Shown here in pieces: positions 34,023-43,974 of a stretch of 64,000 nucleotides of DNA. Position 1 is the stretch's first letter; every line of letters begins with the position of its first letter. The position numbers and the translations under genes are program-made. The DNA is from Aminivibrio pyruvatiphilus. Lineage in GTDB: Bacteria; Synergistota; Synergistia; Synergistales; Aminobacteriaceae. The stretch covers positions 1-64,000 of the forward strand of contig NZ_SORI01000001.1 in the NCBI RefSeq assembly GCF_004366815.1, read 5' to 3'. The notes under the pieces were generated by a model that ran no database searches, was not told the origin of the DNA, and saw only the letters and a list, made by a program, of their open reading frames with translations.

Positions 34023-34071
34023 TAAATGAGCAAAAACGGGTAATTTGAAAAAAAACTAAATGAGCAAAAAC
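34023..34071. repeat. 15-bp direct repeat in the adhE/chemoreceptor intergenic region
   Basis: TAAATGAGCAAAAAC occurs exactly at 34023-34037 and 34057-34071. The rest of the 395-bp intergenic region is AT-rich compared with the window and holds no supported gene. An ORF on the minus strand here has no RBS or coding character. GCATGAT is also doubled near 34152-34165. Confidence 0.55.
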
Positions 34072-34203
34072 TAAAGCGTCAGGAGGAGATGAAAGATAAA
34101 AATATAACAATATGGAGAAAAAACAGTGGTGTGGTAAAGTGATAAAGTATGCATGATGCATGATCCAAAATGGCATGAAAAACTGAAGGGGGAGAGAGTA
34201 GAA

Positions 34204-36240
34204 ATGAACACTCTGAGAGGAAGGCTGCTCGGCATTTTTCTTGTGTTGAGTCTCGGAGGTCTGGCGGTCATCGGTTTTCTTGCGGTGAGCAGTTCGAACA
34301 GGGCACTCGTTGCCGCGGCGGAGAAGGAAGGGCTTGCCCTCGGCAAGGGGTTGGCGGTGGAGTCGGACATGTTCTTTCGGGAGAGGCTGAATTTCCTGAT
34401 CCTCCAGTCCCAGAGAAACGTCGTCAGGAGCATGGAGTGGGAGACCCAGAAACCGGGCCTTGCGGAAGCGTCAAAGATCTACGGCGATATTGTGGACATC
34501 TGGGTGGTGTCTCCTGACGGCTCCGAAAAACACCTCACCGGGGCAATGACGGACTTTTCCGGAAGCGACGGGGTGAAGAAAGTGTTGTCTGACGGGAAAA
34601 CCTATGTTTCACCGGTAACGGTTGTGAAGAGTGCGGGAAAAAATGCGGTGATTTTTGCCGTTCCGGTGGAATCCCAGGGGAAACGGGCCGGAGTGCTCGC
34701 GGCAGCCTTCGACGTGGCGGGCCTTGACGGTTTCCTTGCACCGGTCCGCTGGGGGGCCACGGGGTACGCCTACGTAACCGACAGGCTGGGCATCATAACC
34801 GCCCATCCGAACAAGGGGCACATCGGGGTGCTGGATACTTCAAAGGCTGCCGGTGCCATAACCCCTGAACTGGCTGACGCCATGAAGAAGGGGCTCGCCG
34901 GGCAGCAGGGCCTTGCTGCCTACTTCTTCGAAGGGGATGACAAGTATGTGGCTTTCTTCCCCGTCCCCACTGTCGGGGGTGTCCTCGGCATGACTTCCAC
35001 CGTGGCGGAGTTCCTGGCCCCGGTAAGGGCCATACGGAATACGGTGATCATCGCTGCGGTCGTGGTGGCACTGCTGGTCATCGCCGTCTCCCTCTGGATG
35101 GCGGGAAGCATTGCCGCACCCATCAGGCGTGTGGCTGAAAAGATGGAGCTCGTGGCGGCAGGTGACCTGACGTCCACGGTGGACCTCCGGAGCAGCCTGG
35201 CGGAAGTCCGTCTGCTTGTGGATGGCATCAACTCCATGATCACCCTGGTGGCCGGGGCGATGAAGGAAATTTCGAAGAGCTCCCGGGATGTCCTTGCCCG
35301 GGCGGAGGATATGAGCGCCGCAGCCGAGGAATCCACGGCCTCCATCGAGGAAGTGATGGCTATGGCGGAGAAGGCAAGCGCAAACACCGAATCCGCCGCC
35401 GCTTCTGTGGAGGAAACCAACGCGGGAGTCGAAGAAGTGGCCGCTGGCGCCCAGGCGGGGGCGAAGGCCGCGGTTGAAGCCGGGGAAGAAGCGGCCCATA
35501 TCTCCGATGCGGCCCAGAAGGGCGGCAGGGCTGTCGAAGACATGGCCGGCCTGATCAGCGAAACGGCAAGGGCGGGCGAAGAGGTGAGCAGTGCTGTGAC
35601 CAACCTTGCAGGCACGGTGAAGAACATCTCCGGTTTCGTGAGCATTATTACGTCCATCGCCGACCAGACGAACCTCCTGGCGCTGAACGCAGCCATCGAA
35701 GCGGCGAGGGCCGGAGAAGCCGGACGGGGATTTGCCGTGGTGGCGGAAGAGGTACGGAAACTCGCCGAGGAATCCAACCGCGCGGCGGGCGAGGTGGGAA
35801 AGCTCATCGGCGAGATCTCGAGCCGCACCGACAGTGCCCTCAGGGATTCCGCCAACTCGTCGAAGATCCTGAAGGATCTCGTAGCCAGGGCCGACGAGAC
35901 GAGTACCCTCATAGCCGGCGTTGTCAGGAGGGTAAACAACGTGGCGGAAAACATCCAGACCATCGCCGCCACCATGGAAGAGCAGTCGGCCAGCGCCGAA
36001 GAGATGACGGCGGGCATGGACAACGTGGCGAAAAGCAGCGGCGAAATTGCGGAACAGGTCTCCGGAATCGCCGGGGCCATGCAGGAGCAGTCGAAGGTGG
36101 TGGAATCCATCGCTTCAGCCTCGGAGGATCTGGTGAATCTGAGCTCCGCCATGGAGCGGGCCGTTTCCCGGTTCCGGACAGGAGAAGAAGTCGGAGGGCT
36201 GGTTCCCGTGTCCGCAGTATCGGCAAAAAGGAAAAAATGA
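34204..36240 (+). CDS. Methyl-accepting chemotaxis protein (Cache-type sensor)
   Basis: A 678-residue transmembrane chemoreceptor. TM1 is about 7-28 and TM2 about 280-300. The periplasmic region between them (about 250 residues, with the [19 protein letters not shown] motif) is dCache-like and so binds a small ligand. A HAMP domain (about 300-352) follows, then a long signalling coiled coil with hairpin tip [20 protein letters not shown] (about 484-503). ATG 34204 with GGGGGAGAG upstream is preferred to 34153. It would signal through CheA/CheW, which are not in the window. Confidence 0.93.
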   Translation: MNTLRGRLLGIFLVLSLGGLAVIGFLAVSSSNRALVAAAEKEGLALGKGLAVESDMFFRERLNFLILQSQRNVVRSMEWETQKPGLAEASKIYGDIVDIWVVSPDGSEKHLTGAMTDFSGSDGVKKVLSDGKTYVSPVTVVKSAGKNAVIFAVPVESQGKRAGVLAAAFDVAGLDGFLAPVRWGATGYAYVTDRLGIITAHPNKGHIGVLDTSKAAGAITPELADAMKKGLAGQQGLAAYFFEGDDKYVAFFPVPTVGGVLGMTSTVAEFLAPVRAIRNTVIIAAVVVALLVIAVSLWMAGSIAAPIRRVAEKMELVAAGDLTSTVDLRSSLAEVRLLVDGINSMITLVAGAMKEISKSSRDVLARAEDMSAAAEESTASIEEVMAMAEKASANTESAAASVEETNAGVEEVAAGAQAGAKAAVEAGEEAAHISDAAQKGGRAVEDMAGLISETARAGEEVSSAVTNLAGTVKNISGFVSIITSIADQTNLLALNAAIEAARAGEAGRGFAVVAEEVRKLAEESNRAAGEVGKLIGEISSRTDSALRDSANSSKILKDLVARADETSTLIAGVVRRVNNVAENIQTIAATMEEQSASAEEMTAGMDNVAKSSGEIAEQVSGIAGAMQEQSKVVESIASASEDLVNLSSAMERAVSRFRTGEEVGGLVPVSAVSAKRKK

Positions 36241-36256
36241 TTCAAAAAGAGCGCCG

Positions 36257-36279
36257 GGCCCCCTTCGGGGGCCTTTTTC
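36257..36279 (+). terminator. Intrinsic terminator after the chemoreceptor
   Basis: GGCCCCC-TTC-GGGGGCC (36257-36273) followed by TTTTT. Confidence 0.8.
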
Positions 36280-36433
36280 TTCCCCGGCATCAGCCGGATG
36301 ACGGGAGAAGAAGCAAAAGAGGAGAGGAAGGGTGTTTTCCTCATCTTTTCCCTTTCCATCGAACCGGGAAGACGGTTATAATGAGCCGGAATGACCGGTC
36401 CGTCCGGAATTTTTTATAGAAGGCTGTGATTGA

Positions 36434-37540
36434 ATGAAGGTGCGGGATTTTCTTCTGGAGCGGTACTTCGCCAGATACGAGTTTTCGGTTCGCCATCTGC
36501 TGAGCCCCTCGGACTGCGAATCCCTTCGGGCGGAAGAGCTGCTCGAGGGGAGCGGTCCCGGGATTTCCGAACTGTGGAGGGACCTCCGCCTGACGTATAC
36601 CGAGTCCAGGGGGCACCCCCTGCTTAGGGAGGAGATTGCCGCAGCAGCAGGGGTGACCCCTGGCGATACCCTGGTGCTCAACCCCGAGGAAGGCATCTTC
36701 CTCACCATGAACGCCCTGCTGGACGAGAAGGATCACGTGATCATCCTCAGCCCCTGTTACCAGTCCCTCTACGAGATTCCCAAGTCCCTCGGGTGCGAGG
36801 TCACCAGGTGGTATCTCAAAAAGGAGAACGGGGCGTGGAAGCTCGATCTTCCCTTCCTCCAGGAAGCGGCAAAGGAGAATACCCGGCTGATCGTCGTCAA
36901 CTTTCCCCACAACCCCACCGGCTTTCTCCCGACGGAAAACGAGCTGTCCGCCGTGGTGGATTTCGCGTCGAAGAAAGGCATCTTCCTTTTTTCCGACGAG
37001 ATGTACCGCGGACTGGAGCATGATCCGGAAAAGCGGCTGCCTTCCGTTCCCTCCCTGTACAGGAGGAGCGCGGCTCTCGGGGGACTTTCCAAAACATACG
37101 GTCTGCCGGGCCTGCGGATCGGGTGGATCACCTCGAAGGACGGCTGGCTTCTCGACCGGGTGGCTTCACTGAAGGACTACACCACCATCTGTTCCTCCGC
37201 TCCCTCCGAAATTCTGGCCATCGCGGCCCTCCGGAGGCGGGACGAGCTTGCCGCGCGGTGCAGGGCCATAGTGCAGAAAAATCTCCCCCTTGCCAGGGAA
37301 TTTTTCACCCGCCGGAAGGACCGTTTCGAATGGTTCGAGCCGGAAGGAGGTTCCACTGCCTTTCCCAAACTTCTCGGCCCGCAGTCCGTCCGGGACTTCT
37401 GCGAACGCGCCGTGGAGGAGAAAAGCCTCATGGTGCTTCCCGATTTTGTGTTCGACGTTGACTGGAACCATTTCCGGATCGGAGTCGGGAGGGAGAACTT
37501 CCCTGAAGCCCTGGAGGTCCTCCGGGATTGGATCGGCTGA
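36434..37540 (+). CDS. Class I/II pyridoxal-phosphate aminotransferase
   Basis: A 368-residue fold-type I aminotransferase. Seen are NFPHNPTGFLP, FSDEMYRGLE and the PLP lysine K220 in GGLSKTYGLPGLRIGW, with the C-terminal arginine region NHFRIGVGRENF. The N-terminal RFARYEFSVRHLLS-type start and overall pattern fit a subgroup annotated as capreomycidine- or aspartate-like aminotransferases. The substrate cannot be read from sequence. It stands alone between two chemoreceptors with a promoter-like TATAAT at 36377-36382 and a strong terminator after it. Confidence 0.88.
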   Translation: MKVRDFLLERYFARYEFSVRHLLSPSDCESLRAEELLEGSGPGISELWRDLRLTYTESRGHPLLREEIAAAAGVTPGDTLVLNPEEGIFLTMNALLDEKDHVIILSPCYQSLYEIPKSLGCEVTRWYLKKENGAWKLDLPFLQEAAKENTRLIVVNFPHNPTGFLPTENELSAVVDFASKKGIFLFSDEMYRGLEHDPEKRLPSVPSLYRRSAALGGLSKTYGLPGLRIGWITSKDGWLLDRVASLKDYTTICSSAPSEILAIAALRRRDELAARCRAIVQKNLPLAREFFTRRKDRFEWFEPEGGSTAFPKLLGPQSVRDFCERAVEEKSLMVLPDFVFDVDWNHFRIGVGRENFPEALEVLRDWIG

Positions 37541-37552
37541 AAATTTTGACCG

Positions 37553-37602
37553 CAGCAAAAGAAAGGGCCTCCGGATGCATCCGGAGGCCCTTTCTTTTGC
37601 TG
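37553..37602. terminator. 50-bp perfect palindromic terminator
   Basis: A perfect inverted repeat (25-bp arms, centre 37577/37578, core GGGCCTCCGGATGCATCC) with A- and T-rich outer arms. It would terminate transcription in both directions. Confidence 0.85.
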
Positions 37603-37708
37603 ACGAATAATTCATGGTATAGTCTTTGTCATTCCGGAAGGCCCCGGGGCGCCCACGGCAACGGGGAAAAGGGGCCTTCCGCCATACTCCTTCGTTGAGG
37701 TGATACGA

Positions 37709-39850
37709 TTGTTGAAGAACATGAAGATAGGGACAAAGCTCGCAGCCGGATTCGCTGCAGTCCTGGTCATTTTTTCCGCGGCCGGGTGGTTTGCCTGGCG
37801 CAACATGGACAGCGTGATTTCCGAGGTAGGCACTCTCGAACAGCGGTATGTCCCGGGAATCGAACTTTCCAATGAAATTGAGAATATCGCCCAGAACCTC
37901 ATGCTCCATATCCGTACCTACGTTCTCGCGGACAGCTTCCAGGACCTCCAGGCGGCCCAGGGGGATTTCGAGGCTATTGACGGGGTTCTGAAAAGAGCCG
38001 GGGAGCATGCCACGGCCCACCCGGGGCTGGAACGGCTTGCCGAAGGGGTGAAGAGGTCGGAGGAGCAGGTTGCCGAATACCGGAGGCTGCTTGAGGAATC
38101 CCAGAAACTGATCGCCAATATGGCCACCCAGAGACGGAAGGCCGCGGAGGCGGGGGAGTCCATGCGAAAGATTGCCTACGATCTTCTGTATGACGAAAAG
38201 GACGCCCTGGAAAAGGATCTGGACGACCCCGTCTCCCGGGGCAACGTCCCCACGAGGCTAGAGAACATAGCTCTTCTCGATACGCTGGTGGAGGCCGTTC
38301 ACAGGGCGGAGTACGAGACCCTCACGGCCATCGCGAACAAGAAAACCGAGATGATCGGCCAGGCGAAAAAGGACCTGGAGGAGGTGCGCCGTACTCTGGC
38401 CGAAGTCAGGATGACCGCCTTCGATGAAAAGCTGATCAGGAACCTCGAAAGAGCGGGGAAGGATGTGGATGAGTACGTACAGGCCCTTGACGACTTTTCA
38501 GCGGCCTGGACGAACCTGGAAAACCTGGGCAGAGAGCGCACCGCCGCGGGGGAAGCGGTTCTGGCGGCGGCAGGGGACGTGATGAAATTCAGCGTCGACA
38601 GAACGCTTGAGATATCGGGAGTGGTGACCGACCAGGCCCGGAGCGTCTCGAACATGCTCCTCCTTTCGGTTTTTATCGCGGTGCTGGTGGGAATGGCGGT
38701 GGCGGTGATCATCACCCGCATGATCACCCGTCCTCTCGGAAGGGCCGTGAACCTGGCCGAGAGGGCCGGAAACGGCGACCTGACCGTGGCGAGGGATGAT
38801 TTCCGGTATGATTCCTCCGATGAAATCGGCACCCTGGCCGATGCCCTGGCCAGGATGACGGCAAGCCAGGCTGAAGCCGTCAGGGAGATCGTGGCCGCTG
38901 CGGAAGAGGTGGCCCGGGGAGCGGAAACCCTCGCAGCCCTCTCCCAGGAGACCAACGCCTCCGTTGAGGAAGTGAGGGGTTCCCTGGAGCAGGTGGCCTC
39001 CATCTCCGAAAGCAACTCCGCGGCCCTCGAGGAGTCCAACGCAGGTGTGGAGGAAGTGGCCGCAGGCGCCCAGGCGGCGGCCAAGGCCTCTTCCGACGGC
39101 GTGGAGGCGGCACACCAGACGGCGTCCATGGCGAAGGAGGCGGTTGAGAGAGTGGAGGAGGTCATCCGGGAAGTTCGCGCCGCCGGCGGGAAGTCCGGAA
39201 CGAACATGGAGAAGATCCGGGCCCTTGCGGAATCCGTGGAGGAGATTTCCGGTTTTGTCACCGTAATTACCTCCATCGCCGACCAGACGAACCTGCTGGC
39301 GCTGAATGCCGCCATCGAGGCCGCCCGGGCCGGGGAGGCAGGCAGGGGATTTGCCGTGGTGGCCGACGAAGTCCGGAAGCTCGCAGAGGACTCCAGCCGG
39401 GCGGCCCGGGAAGTGGCGGCCCTCATTACCACTCTCCACGGAAATGCGCGGGAATCCATGGAAGTGACGGAAGAGACCGGCAGAGTGATGCAGTCCACCG
39501 TGGCCGAAGCGGCGGATGCCCAGGGCAGGCTGTCCGGGGTGCTCGGAGAAATTGCCAGGATAGAGGAAACCATTGCCCACATCGCGGGACTCTCCCGGTC
39601 CCAGGCTTCCGCAAGCGAGGAAATGGCCGGGGCCATCGACCAGGTGTCCCATGCCACCATCGATGTGGTCCAGAGAGTGGACGCCATCCGTGGAGCCTCC
39701 GCGGAAACGGCGGCCGCTTCGGAAGGGGTCGCCCGGGAGGCGTCGGCCATGGCGGACAGGGCCGAGCACATGCGGAACCTCCTGTCCCGGTTCATCCTGT
39801 CGAAGGACGGGGGGGCGGAAGAAGAAACGGGGATCATCCCGGCGGAATGA
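37709..39850 (+). CDS. Methyl-accepting chemotaxis protein (helical sensor domain)
   Basis: A 713-residue transmembrane chemoreceptor. TM1 is about 9-30 and TM2 about 313-339. A predicted all-helical periplasmic region of about 280 residues (coiled, rich in E, K and R) lies between; its size suggests the helical bimodular (HBM) type rather than Cache. HAMP is about 340-392; the signalling tip [20 protein letters not shown] is near 522. The TTG at 37709 ([10 protein letters not shown]) is preferred because GAGGTGA lies 6 nt upstream; an in-frame GTG at 37700 overlaps that site. The cytoplasmic part closely resembles the receptor at 34204. Confidence 0.92.
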   Translation: MLKNMKIGTKLAAGFAAVLVIFSAAGWFAWRNMDSVISEVGTLEQRYVPGIELSNEIENIAQNLMLHIRTYVLADSFQDLQAAQGDFEAIDGVLKRAGEHATAHPGLERLAEGVKRSEEQVAEYRRLLEESQKLIANMATQRRKAAEAGESMRKIAYDLLYDEKDALEKDLDDPVSRGNVPTRLENIALLDTLVEAVHRAEYETLTAIANKKTEMIGQAKKDLEEVRRTLAEVRMTAFDEKLIRNLERAGKDVDEYVQALDDFSAAWTNLENLGRERTAAGEAVLAAAGDVMKFSVDRTLEISGVVTDQARSVSNMLLLSVFIAVLVGMAVAVIITRMITRPLGRAVNLAERAGNGDLTVARDDFRYDSSDEIGTLADALARMTASQAEAVREIVAAAEEVARGAETLAALSQETNASVEEVRGSLEQVASISESNSAALEESNAGVEEVAAGAQAAAKASSDGVEAAHQTASMAKEAVERVEEVIREVRAAGGKSGTNMEKIRALAESVEEISGFVTVITSIADQTNLLALNAAIEAARAGEAGRGFAVVADEVRKLAEDSSRAAREVAALITTLHGNARESMEVTEETGRVMQSTVAEAADAQGRLSGVLGEIARIEETIAHIAGLSRSQASASEEMAGAIDQVSHATIDVVQRVDAIRGASAETAAASEGVAREASAMADRAEHMRNLLSRFILSKDGGAEEETGIIPAE

Positions 39851-39856
39851 CATTGC

Positions 39857-39895
39857 TGCGGCGGACCGGAATCGGGCGGTCCGCCGCACTTTTTA
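39857..39895 (+). terminator. Terminator between convergent chemoreceptor and GntR genes
   Basis: TGCGGCGGACC (39857-39867) pairs with GGTCCGCCGCA (39878-39888), followed by CTTTTTACTT. Confidence 0.75.
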
Positions 39896-40651
39896 CTTCA
39901 GGACGGAATCCATCCTCTGGGCGAAGAAGTTGGAGATAGGGGTGACCCGGCTCAGGTCCACGAGAGTGTCGATGGTGAACTTCAGGTGGAGTCTTGAGGC
40001 CTCCCGGGCCCGGAGGAGATCCTGGGCCCTTATGGCCGACACGAGGACCCGGTGCTGCTCGAGAATTTTCTCCGTCCGGTCCGGGGCCGCCGAGTCGAGC
40101 ACTTCCATCCTCATGGCGGAAATTCCTTTCTCGGACATTTCGAGGAGCGATTCGTAGAGCCTGGAAAGCAGGGTGTTCCCCGTTGCCCTGAAGATGGTGG
40201 CGTGGAGGACGGTGTTCCAGTAGGCGCCGAGAGGAGCCTCGTGAGGGTCCTGCTCCCGGTGGATCTTTTCGAGCATGGAAATGCATTCGTCCATTTTTTC
40301 CAGGTCCCGCTCCCTGCGACGGAGGGCTGCCAGGGCGGCGGCGCCGGGATCCAGGAGCTGCCGTATCTCCATGACCTGGGAGAGCACTTCCATTGGCCAT
40401 ACCTGGGCCTGGCCGAGAACTCTCTTGATCTCATCCGGGTTCCCCTCGGCGAGGAAGATTCCCTGCCTGTCCCTGATCTCCAGCAGGCCGAGGGCTTCGA
40501 GGGCGATGAGGCCTTCCCTCAGAAGGGGCCTGGTGGTGCCGAGCAGGGCGGCGAGCTCCCGTTCCGGAGGCAGCTTTCCCCCGGTCACCACGTTGCCCTG
40601 TGACACAAGGTCCGTCAAGCGCCTGATCAGGTCCTTTCGCGTTTCGTTCAT
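39893..40651 (-). CDS. GntR-family (FadR/LldR-like) regulator of the organic-acid locus
   Basis: A 252-residue regulator: winged helix about 1-75 (LPPERELAALLGTTRPLLREGLIALEALGLLEI) and an FCD domain with histidines in WNTVLHATIF, LEQHRVLV and SRLHLKFT that probably bind a metal and a carboxylate effector. The ATG at 40651 follows GGGGAGG. It is divergent from the GlpA-like operon, and a TGGT/ACCA palindrome lies between them, the type of site used by PdhR/LldR relatives. It probably represses that operon until a 2-hydroxy acid or similar ligand binds. Confidence 0.9.
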   Translation of the reverse strand: MNETRKDLIRRLTDLVSQGNVVTGGKLPPERELAALLGTTRPLLREGLIALEALGLLEIRDRQGIFLAEGNPDEIKRVLGQAQVWPMEVLSQVMEIRQLLDPGAAALAALRRRERDLEKMDECISMLEKIHREQDPHEAPLGAYWNTVLHATIFRATGNTLLSRLYESLLEMSEKGISAMRMEVLDSAAPDRTEKILEQHRVLVSAIRAQDLLRAREASRLHLKFTIDTLVDLSRVTPISNFFAQRMDSVLK

Positions 40652-40733
40652 GGAGTCCTCCCCGCGGTTCAGAATGGTTTTCGGGCCTGACAAAAAGTTA
40701 AAAAAAGAACTTGAAATTTTCTGTTGATTCCCC

Positions 40734-40761
40734 TTGTCTCCCTTCCCGCCACCATGATAAT
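40734..40761 (+). promoter_or_regulatory. Promoter of the GlpA-like/TRAP/LarA operon
   Basis: TTGTCT (40734-40739), a 16-nt spacer and GATAAT (40756-40761), 62 nt from the GTG start. Confidence 0.5.
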
Positions 40762-40787
40762 ATAAAATCGGTTTGATTGGAATACCT

Positions 40788-40797
40788 TGGTCGACCA
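40788..40797. promoter_or_regulatory. Candidate GntR operator
   Basis: A perfect palindrome TGGTCGACCA about 27 bp downstream of the -10, where a bound repressor would block initiation or early elongation. It has the TGGT...ACCA half-sites of FCD-type GntR regulators but with 2 bp between them rather than 3. Confidence 0.45.
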
Positions 40798-40823
40798 GAT
40801 GCTTTGAAAGCGGGTGTTACAGG

Positions 40824-42311
40824 GTGGCTCAGGAGTACGACGTTCTTGTCATTGGAGGCGGGGTGGTGGGCTGTGCCATCGCCAGGGAACTTTCCAGGTT
40901 CCGGGTGAGGGCGGCGGTCGTCGAAAAGGAGATGGATGTCGGGCTGGGGACGAGCTGCCGGAACAGCGGTGTGCTCCACGCAGGCTTCAACTACGCTCCG
41001 GGATCGCTCAGGGCGGTTCTCGACGTGAAGGGCAACAGTATGATGGACGATCTCTGCCGGGACCTCAAGGTGAAGATCAAGCGGATCGGCAAGCTGACGG
41101 TGGCGCTGGACGACGAGGATGAAGCCACCCTCCGCAGGCTGAAGGAGCAGGGGGAGGCCAACGGCGTCCCGGGGCTCGAGCTCATCGGCAGGGAAAGGAT
41201 GCAGCAGATCCAGCCCGGAGTGGAAGGGACCCTTGCCCTTCATTCCCCGAGCAGTTCCATCATTTCCCCCTACGGGCTTACCATCGGCCTGGCGGAAAAT
41301 GCCCTCGCCAACGGGGTGAATTTTCACCTCGGGCAGCGCGTGACCGCCCTTTCCCCCCTCGCGGGGGGCGGCTGGTCCGTAACGACCGGGTCCGGGGAGA
41401 CCTTCACTGCGAAGGTCCTGGTGAACGCCGCCGGACTCTTCTCCGCGGAGGTGTGCCGTATGGCGGGGATCACCGATTACGTGATCTATCCCTGCCGGGG
41501 CGAATATTACGTCCTGGACAGGCGCCTCGACGGCACCCTGAAGGCCCTGATCTACCCGGCGCCGAAGAAGAACGCGCCCGGGCTGGGCATTCACCTGACG
41601 CCCACCGTGGACGGCAACATCCTCATCGGCCCCAGCGCCGAGTACCTCAACGACCCCGAAGACCACGGCTGCACCGCCGACGTGATGCAGGAACTCCGCA
41701 GGGAGGGACGGGAACTCCTTCCCGAGATCCGCATGACTGACTATATCCGGAATTTCTCGGGCATCCGCCCGAAACAGACGCCCCCCGAAGTGGGCGGCAA
41801 CAAGGACTTTGTCATCGAGGACCGGAAGGACGTCCGGGGATTCATCAACCTGGTGGGCATAGAGAGCCCCGGGCTGACCTGCGCTCCCGCCATCGCGGAG
41901 ATGGTCCGGGGAATGGTGGAGAAGCATATCCCTCTCATTCCCGACCCCTCCTTCAATCCCGTGCGGCCGGGCAGCCCCCTGTTCTTCTCCGAGCTGCCGG
42001 CGGACGAAAAGGCGGCCCTCATCGCCGACAACCCCAATTACGGAGAGATCATCTGCCGGTGCGAAAAGATCACCAAGCAGGAGATCCTGGACGCCATAAG
42101 CAACCCTCTCGGCGCCAGGACGCTCGTGAGCATCAAGTACAGGGCCCGGGCCTCCATGGGCCGTTGCCAGGGAGGATTCTGCGTCCCCCGCATCACCCGG
42201 ATCCTTCGGGACGAGTTCGGCTGGAAGCCGGAGGATTTTCTGAAGCGAAGCGCCGGTTCGCCCCTGTTCGTGGGCAACGTCCGGCCCGGGAAGGGAGGAG
42301 CTGCCCGATGA
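40824..42311 (+). CDS. FAD-dependent GlpA-like dehydrogenase with BFD-type [2Fe-2S] domain
   Basis: A 495-residue protein. FAD-binding DVLVIGGGVVGCAIARELS opens a DAO fold (about 1-370) of the GlpA/LhgO family, which oxidises glycerol-3-phosphate or 2-hydroxy acids. The C-terminal BFD-like cluster domain has CRCEK (about 412) and GRCQGGFC (about 452). The GTG at 40824 has only a weak RBS; no better in-frame start is present. It overlaps the next oxidoreductase (ATGA). The three-gene set (this, the next, DUF1667) resembles the GlpABC-like operon of Thermotoga. Locus context (TRAP uptake plus LarA) favours a 2-hydroxy acid over glycerol-3-phosphate. Confidence 0.85.
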   Translation: MAQEYDVLVIGGGVVGCAIARELSRFRVRAAVVEKEMDVGLGTSCRNSGVLHAGFNYAPGSLRAVLDVKGNSMMDDLCRDLKVKIKRIGKLTVALDDEDEATLRRLKEQGEANGVPGLELIGRERMQQIQPGVEGTLALHSPSSSIISPYGLTIGLAENALANGVNFHLGQRVTALSPLAGGGWSVTTGSGETFTAKVLVNAAGLFSAEVCRMAGITDYVIYPCRGEYYVLDRRLDGTLKALIYPAPKKNAPGLGIHLTPTVDGNILIGPSAEYLNDPEDHGCTADVMQELRREGRELLPEIRMTDYIRNFSGIRPKQTPPEVGGNKDFVIEDRKDVRGFINLVGIESPGLTCAPAIAEMVRGMVEKHIPLIPDPSFNPVRPGSPLFFSELPADEKAALIADNPNYGEIICRCEKITKQEILDAISNPLGARTLVSIKYRARASMGRCQGGFCVPRITRILRDEFGWKPEDFLKRSAGSPLFVGNVRPGKGGAAR

Positions 42312-43570
42312 ACGGCGAGAGGAAAACAATTCCCGCAGTCCGCAGGGACGTGGTGATCATCGGCGGCGGACCGGCCGGTCTCGCGGCGGCCGTGGCGGCG
42401 AAGGAGGCAGGATGCGGCGACGTGCTCCTCATCGAGCGGGACCGCATTCTCGGCGGCATCCTGAATCAGTGCATTCACGACGGCTTCGGGCTGCACACCT
42501 TCAAGGAGGCCCTCTCAGGTCCCGAATATGCCGCCCGGTTCATCGACCGGTTCCGGGAACTCGGTATCGCCGCCATGGAGGAGACCATCGTTCTTTCCCT
42601 TTCGGCGGACCGGGTTCTTGAGGTGAGCACCAGGGGAACCTACCAGCGCATCGAGGCGGGGGCTGTCATACTCGCCATGGGGTGCCGGGAGCGCACCAGG
42701 GGGGCCATCTCCATTCCGGGACACCGCCCGTCGGGGGTGTACACCGCAGGTGCGGCCCAGAACTTCATGAACCTCGAGAACATTATGGTGGGGAGAAAGG
42801 TCTGTATCCTGGGCTCCGGCGACATCGGCCTCATCATGGCCAGGAGAATGACCCTCGAGGGCGCGAAGGTGGAGGCGGTCTTCGAGATCCTTCCCTATTC
42901 CAGCGGCCTTCCCCGGAATATCCAGCAGTGCCTCAACGACTACGGCATCCCTCTCCATCTCAACACCACGGTGACGGACATCGTCGGCAAGGGCCGCCTC
43001 GAAGGCATCAGGGTGGCCCAGGTGGGCGAGGACCGGGCCCCCATTCCCGAAACGGAACGGTACGTTCCCTGCGACACCCTGCTGCTTTCCGTGGGGCTCA
43101 TCCCTGAAAACGAGCTGACACGGGAGGCGGGGGTCGGGATGGACCCCGTGACCGGCGGGGCTGTGGTGGACGATTCCTTCATGACGTCCGTCCCGGGCAT
43201 ATTCGCCTGCGGCAACGTCCTCCACGTCCATGACCTCGTGGACTGGGTCTCCGTGGAAGCGGCGGAAGCGGGCAGGTTCGCGGCCTGTTTCGTCCGGGAG
43301 GGACGCTGTGCCCTGCCGAACCCCATTCCTGTGAGGCCGGGGAACGGCGTGCGGTACACCCTTCCCCAGGCTGTTTCGGGCGAGAGGGATCTGATCCTTT
43401 CCCTGCGGGTATCCGCCCCGTGGAGAGACCGCTGCGTGGTGGTCCGGGACGGCGGCAGGGAGATCGCCAGGAAGCGGGAGATGCGGCTCCACCCGGCGGA
43501 AATGATCCGGATCGACCTGAAGAAAGAAGCTGTTTCAGGCTGTTCCTCCCTGGAGGTGACGGTTGAATGA
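42308..43570 (+). CDS. FAD/NAD(P)-dependent oxidoreductase, partner of the GlpA-like subunit
   Basis: A 420-residue two-dinucleotide-fold oxidoreductase. VVIIGGGPAGLAAAVAAKEAG binds FAD, KVCILGSGDIGLIMARRM binds NAD(P), and a late VPGIFACGNV motif completes the FAD site. It contains no CxxC redox pair of thioredoxin-reductase type. The ATG overlaps the preceding stop. It probably passes electrons from the FAD/FeS dehydrogenase to NAD(P) or another carrier. The same gene order is known from GlpA-like operons in anaerobes. Confidence 0.85.
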   Translation: MNGERKTIPAVRRDVVIIGGGPAGLAAAVAAKEAGCGDVLLIERDRILGGILNQCIHDGFGLHTFKEALSGPEYAARFIDRFRELGIAAMEETIVLSLSADRVLEVSTRGTYQRIEAGAVILAMGCRERTRGAISIPGHRPSGVYTAGAAQNFMNLENIMVGRKVCILGSGDIGLIMARRMTLEGAKVEAVFEILPYSSGLPRNIQQCLNDYGIPLHLNTTVTDIVGKGRLEGIRVAQVGEDRAPIPETERYVPCDTLLLSVGLIPENELTREAGVGMDPVTGGAVVDDSFMTSVPGIFACGNVLHVHDLVDWVSVEAAEAGRFAACFVREGRCALPNPIPVRPGNGVRYTLPQAVSGERDLILSLRVSAPWRDRCVVVRDGGREIARKREMRLHPAEMIRIDLKKEAVSGCSSLEVTVE

Positions 43571-43944
43571 GCACGAGAGAATTTACCTGCGTGGTCTGTC
43601 CCAACGGCTGTTCTATCGTCGTTGACGTGGACAATGATGAAACGCCTGTGGTCACAAGGGTTCAGGGAAACGTGTGCAAACGGGGGGAATCCTGGGCCCG
43701 GCAGGAGGTGGAAAACCCCATGCGCACCATCGCGTCCAGCGTGCCGGTGTGCTGCGGCGATTTTCCCCTTGCCAGCGTCCGGACCAGCCGCCCCATACCC
43801 CTTGCAAAAATACGGGAGGTGATGGATGAGATCCGGAAGGTGTCTCTGGAAGCACCGGTGGAGATCGGCGACGTGGTCCTGCCGGCTCCTGCCGGGTGCG
43901 ATACTGAGGTCATTGCAACAAGGAGGGTTCGGAAAGTCGGTTAA
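43567..43944 (+). CDS. DUF1667 cysteine-rich protein (third subunit)
   Basis: A 125-residue DUF1667 protein. The N-terminal CVVCPNGCSIVVDV plus a later GNVCKRG gives a C-x2-C-x3-C...C pattern able to hold an iron-sulfur cluster, and PMRTIASSVPV is typical of the family. The start overlaps the oxidoreductase stop (ATGA). It is likely a small electron-transfer or cluster subunit of the dehydrogenase complex. Family function is not established. Confidence 0.85.
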   Translation: MSTREFTCVVCPNGCSIVVDVDNDETPVVTRVQGNVCKRGESWARQEVENPMRTIASSVPVCCGDFPLASVRTSRPIPLAKIREVMDEIRKVSLEAPVEIGDVVLPAPAGCDTEVIATRRVRKVG

Positions 43945-43974
43945 GAGTTCCAGACATAAAAGGAGGGAATGAAT

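Noticed and set aside
33889-34176. 95-codon minus-strand frame in the adhE/chemoreceptor gap
   Set aside because: No RBS, skewed composition and overlap with the adhE promoter; treated as non-coding.
40773-40823. Upstream in-frame ATG start for the GlpA-like dehydrogenase
   Set aside because: The extra 17 residues do not fit the FAD-domain start, lack an RBS and would span the operator palindrome; GTG 40824 is preferred although its RBS is also weak.
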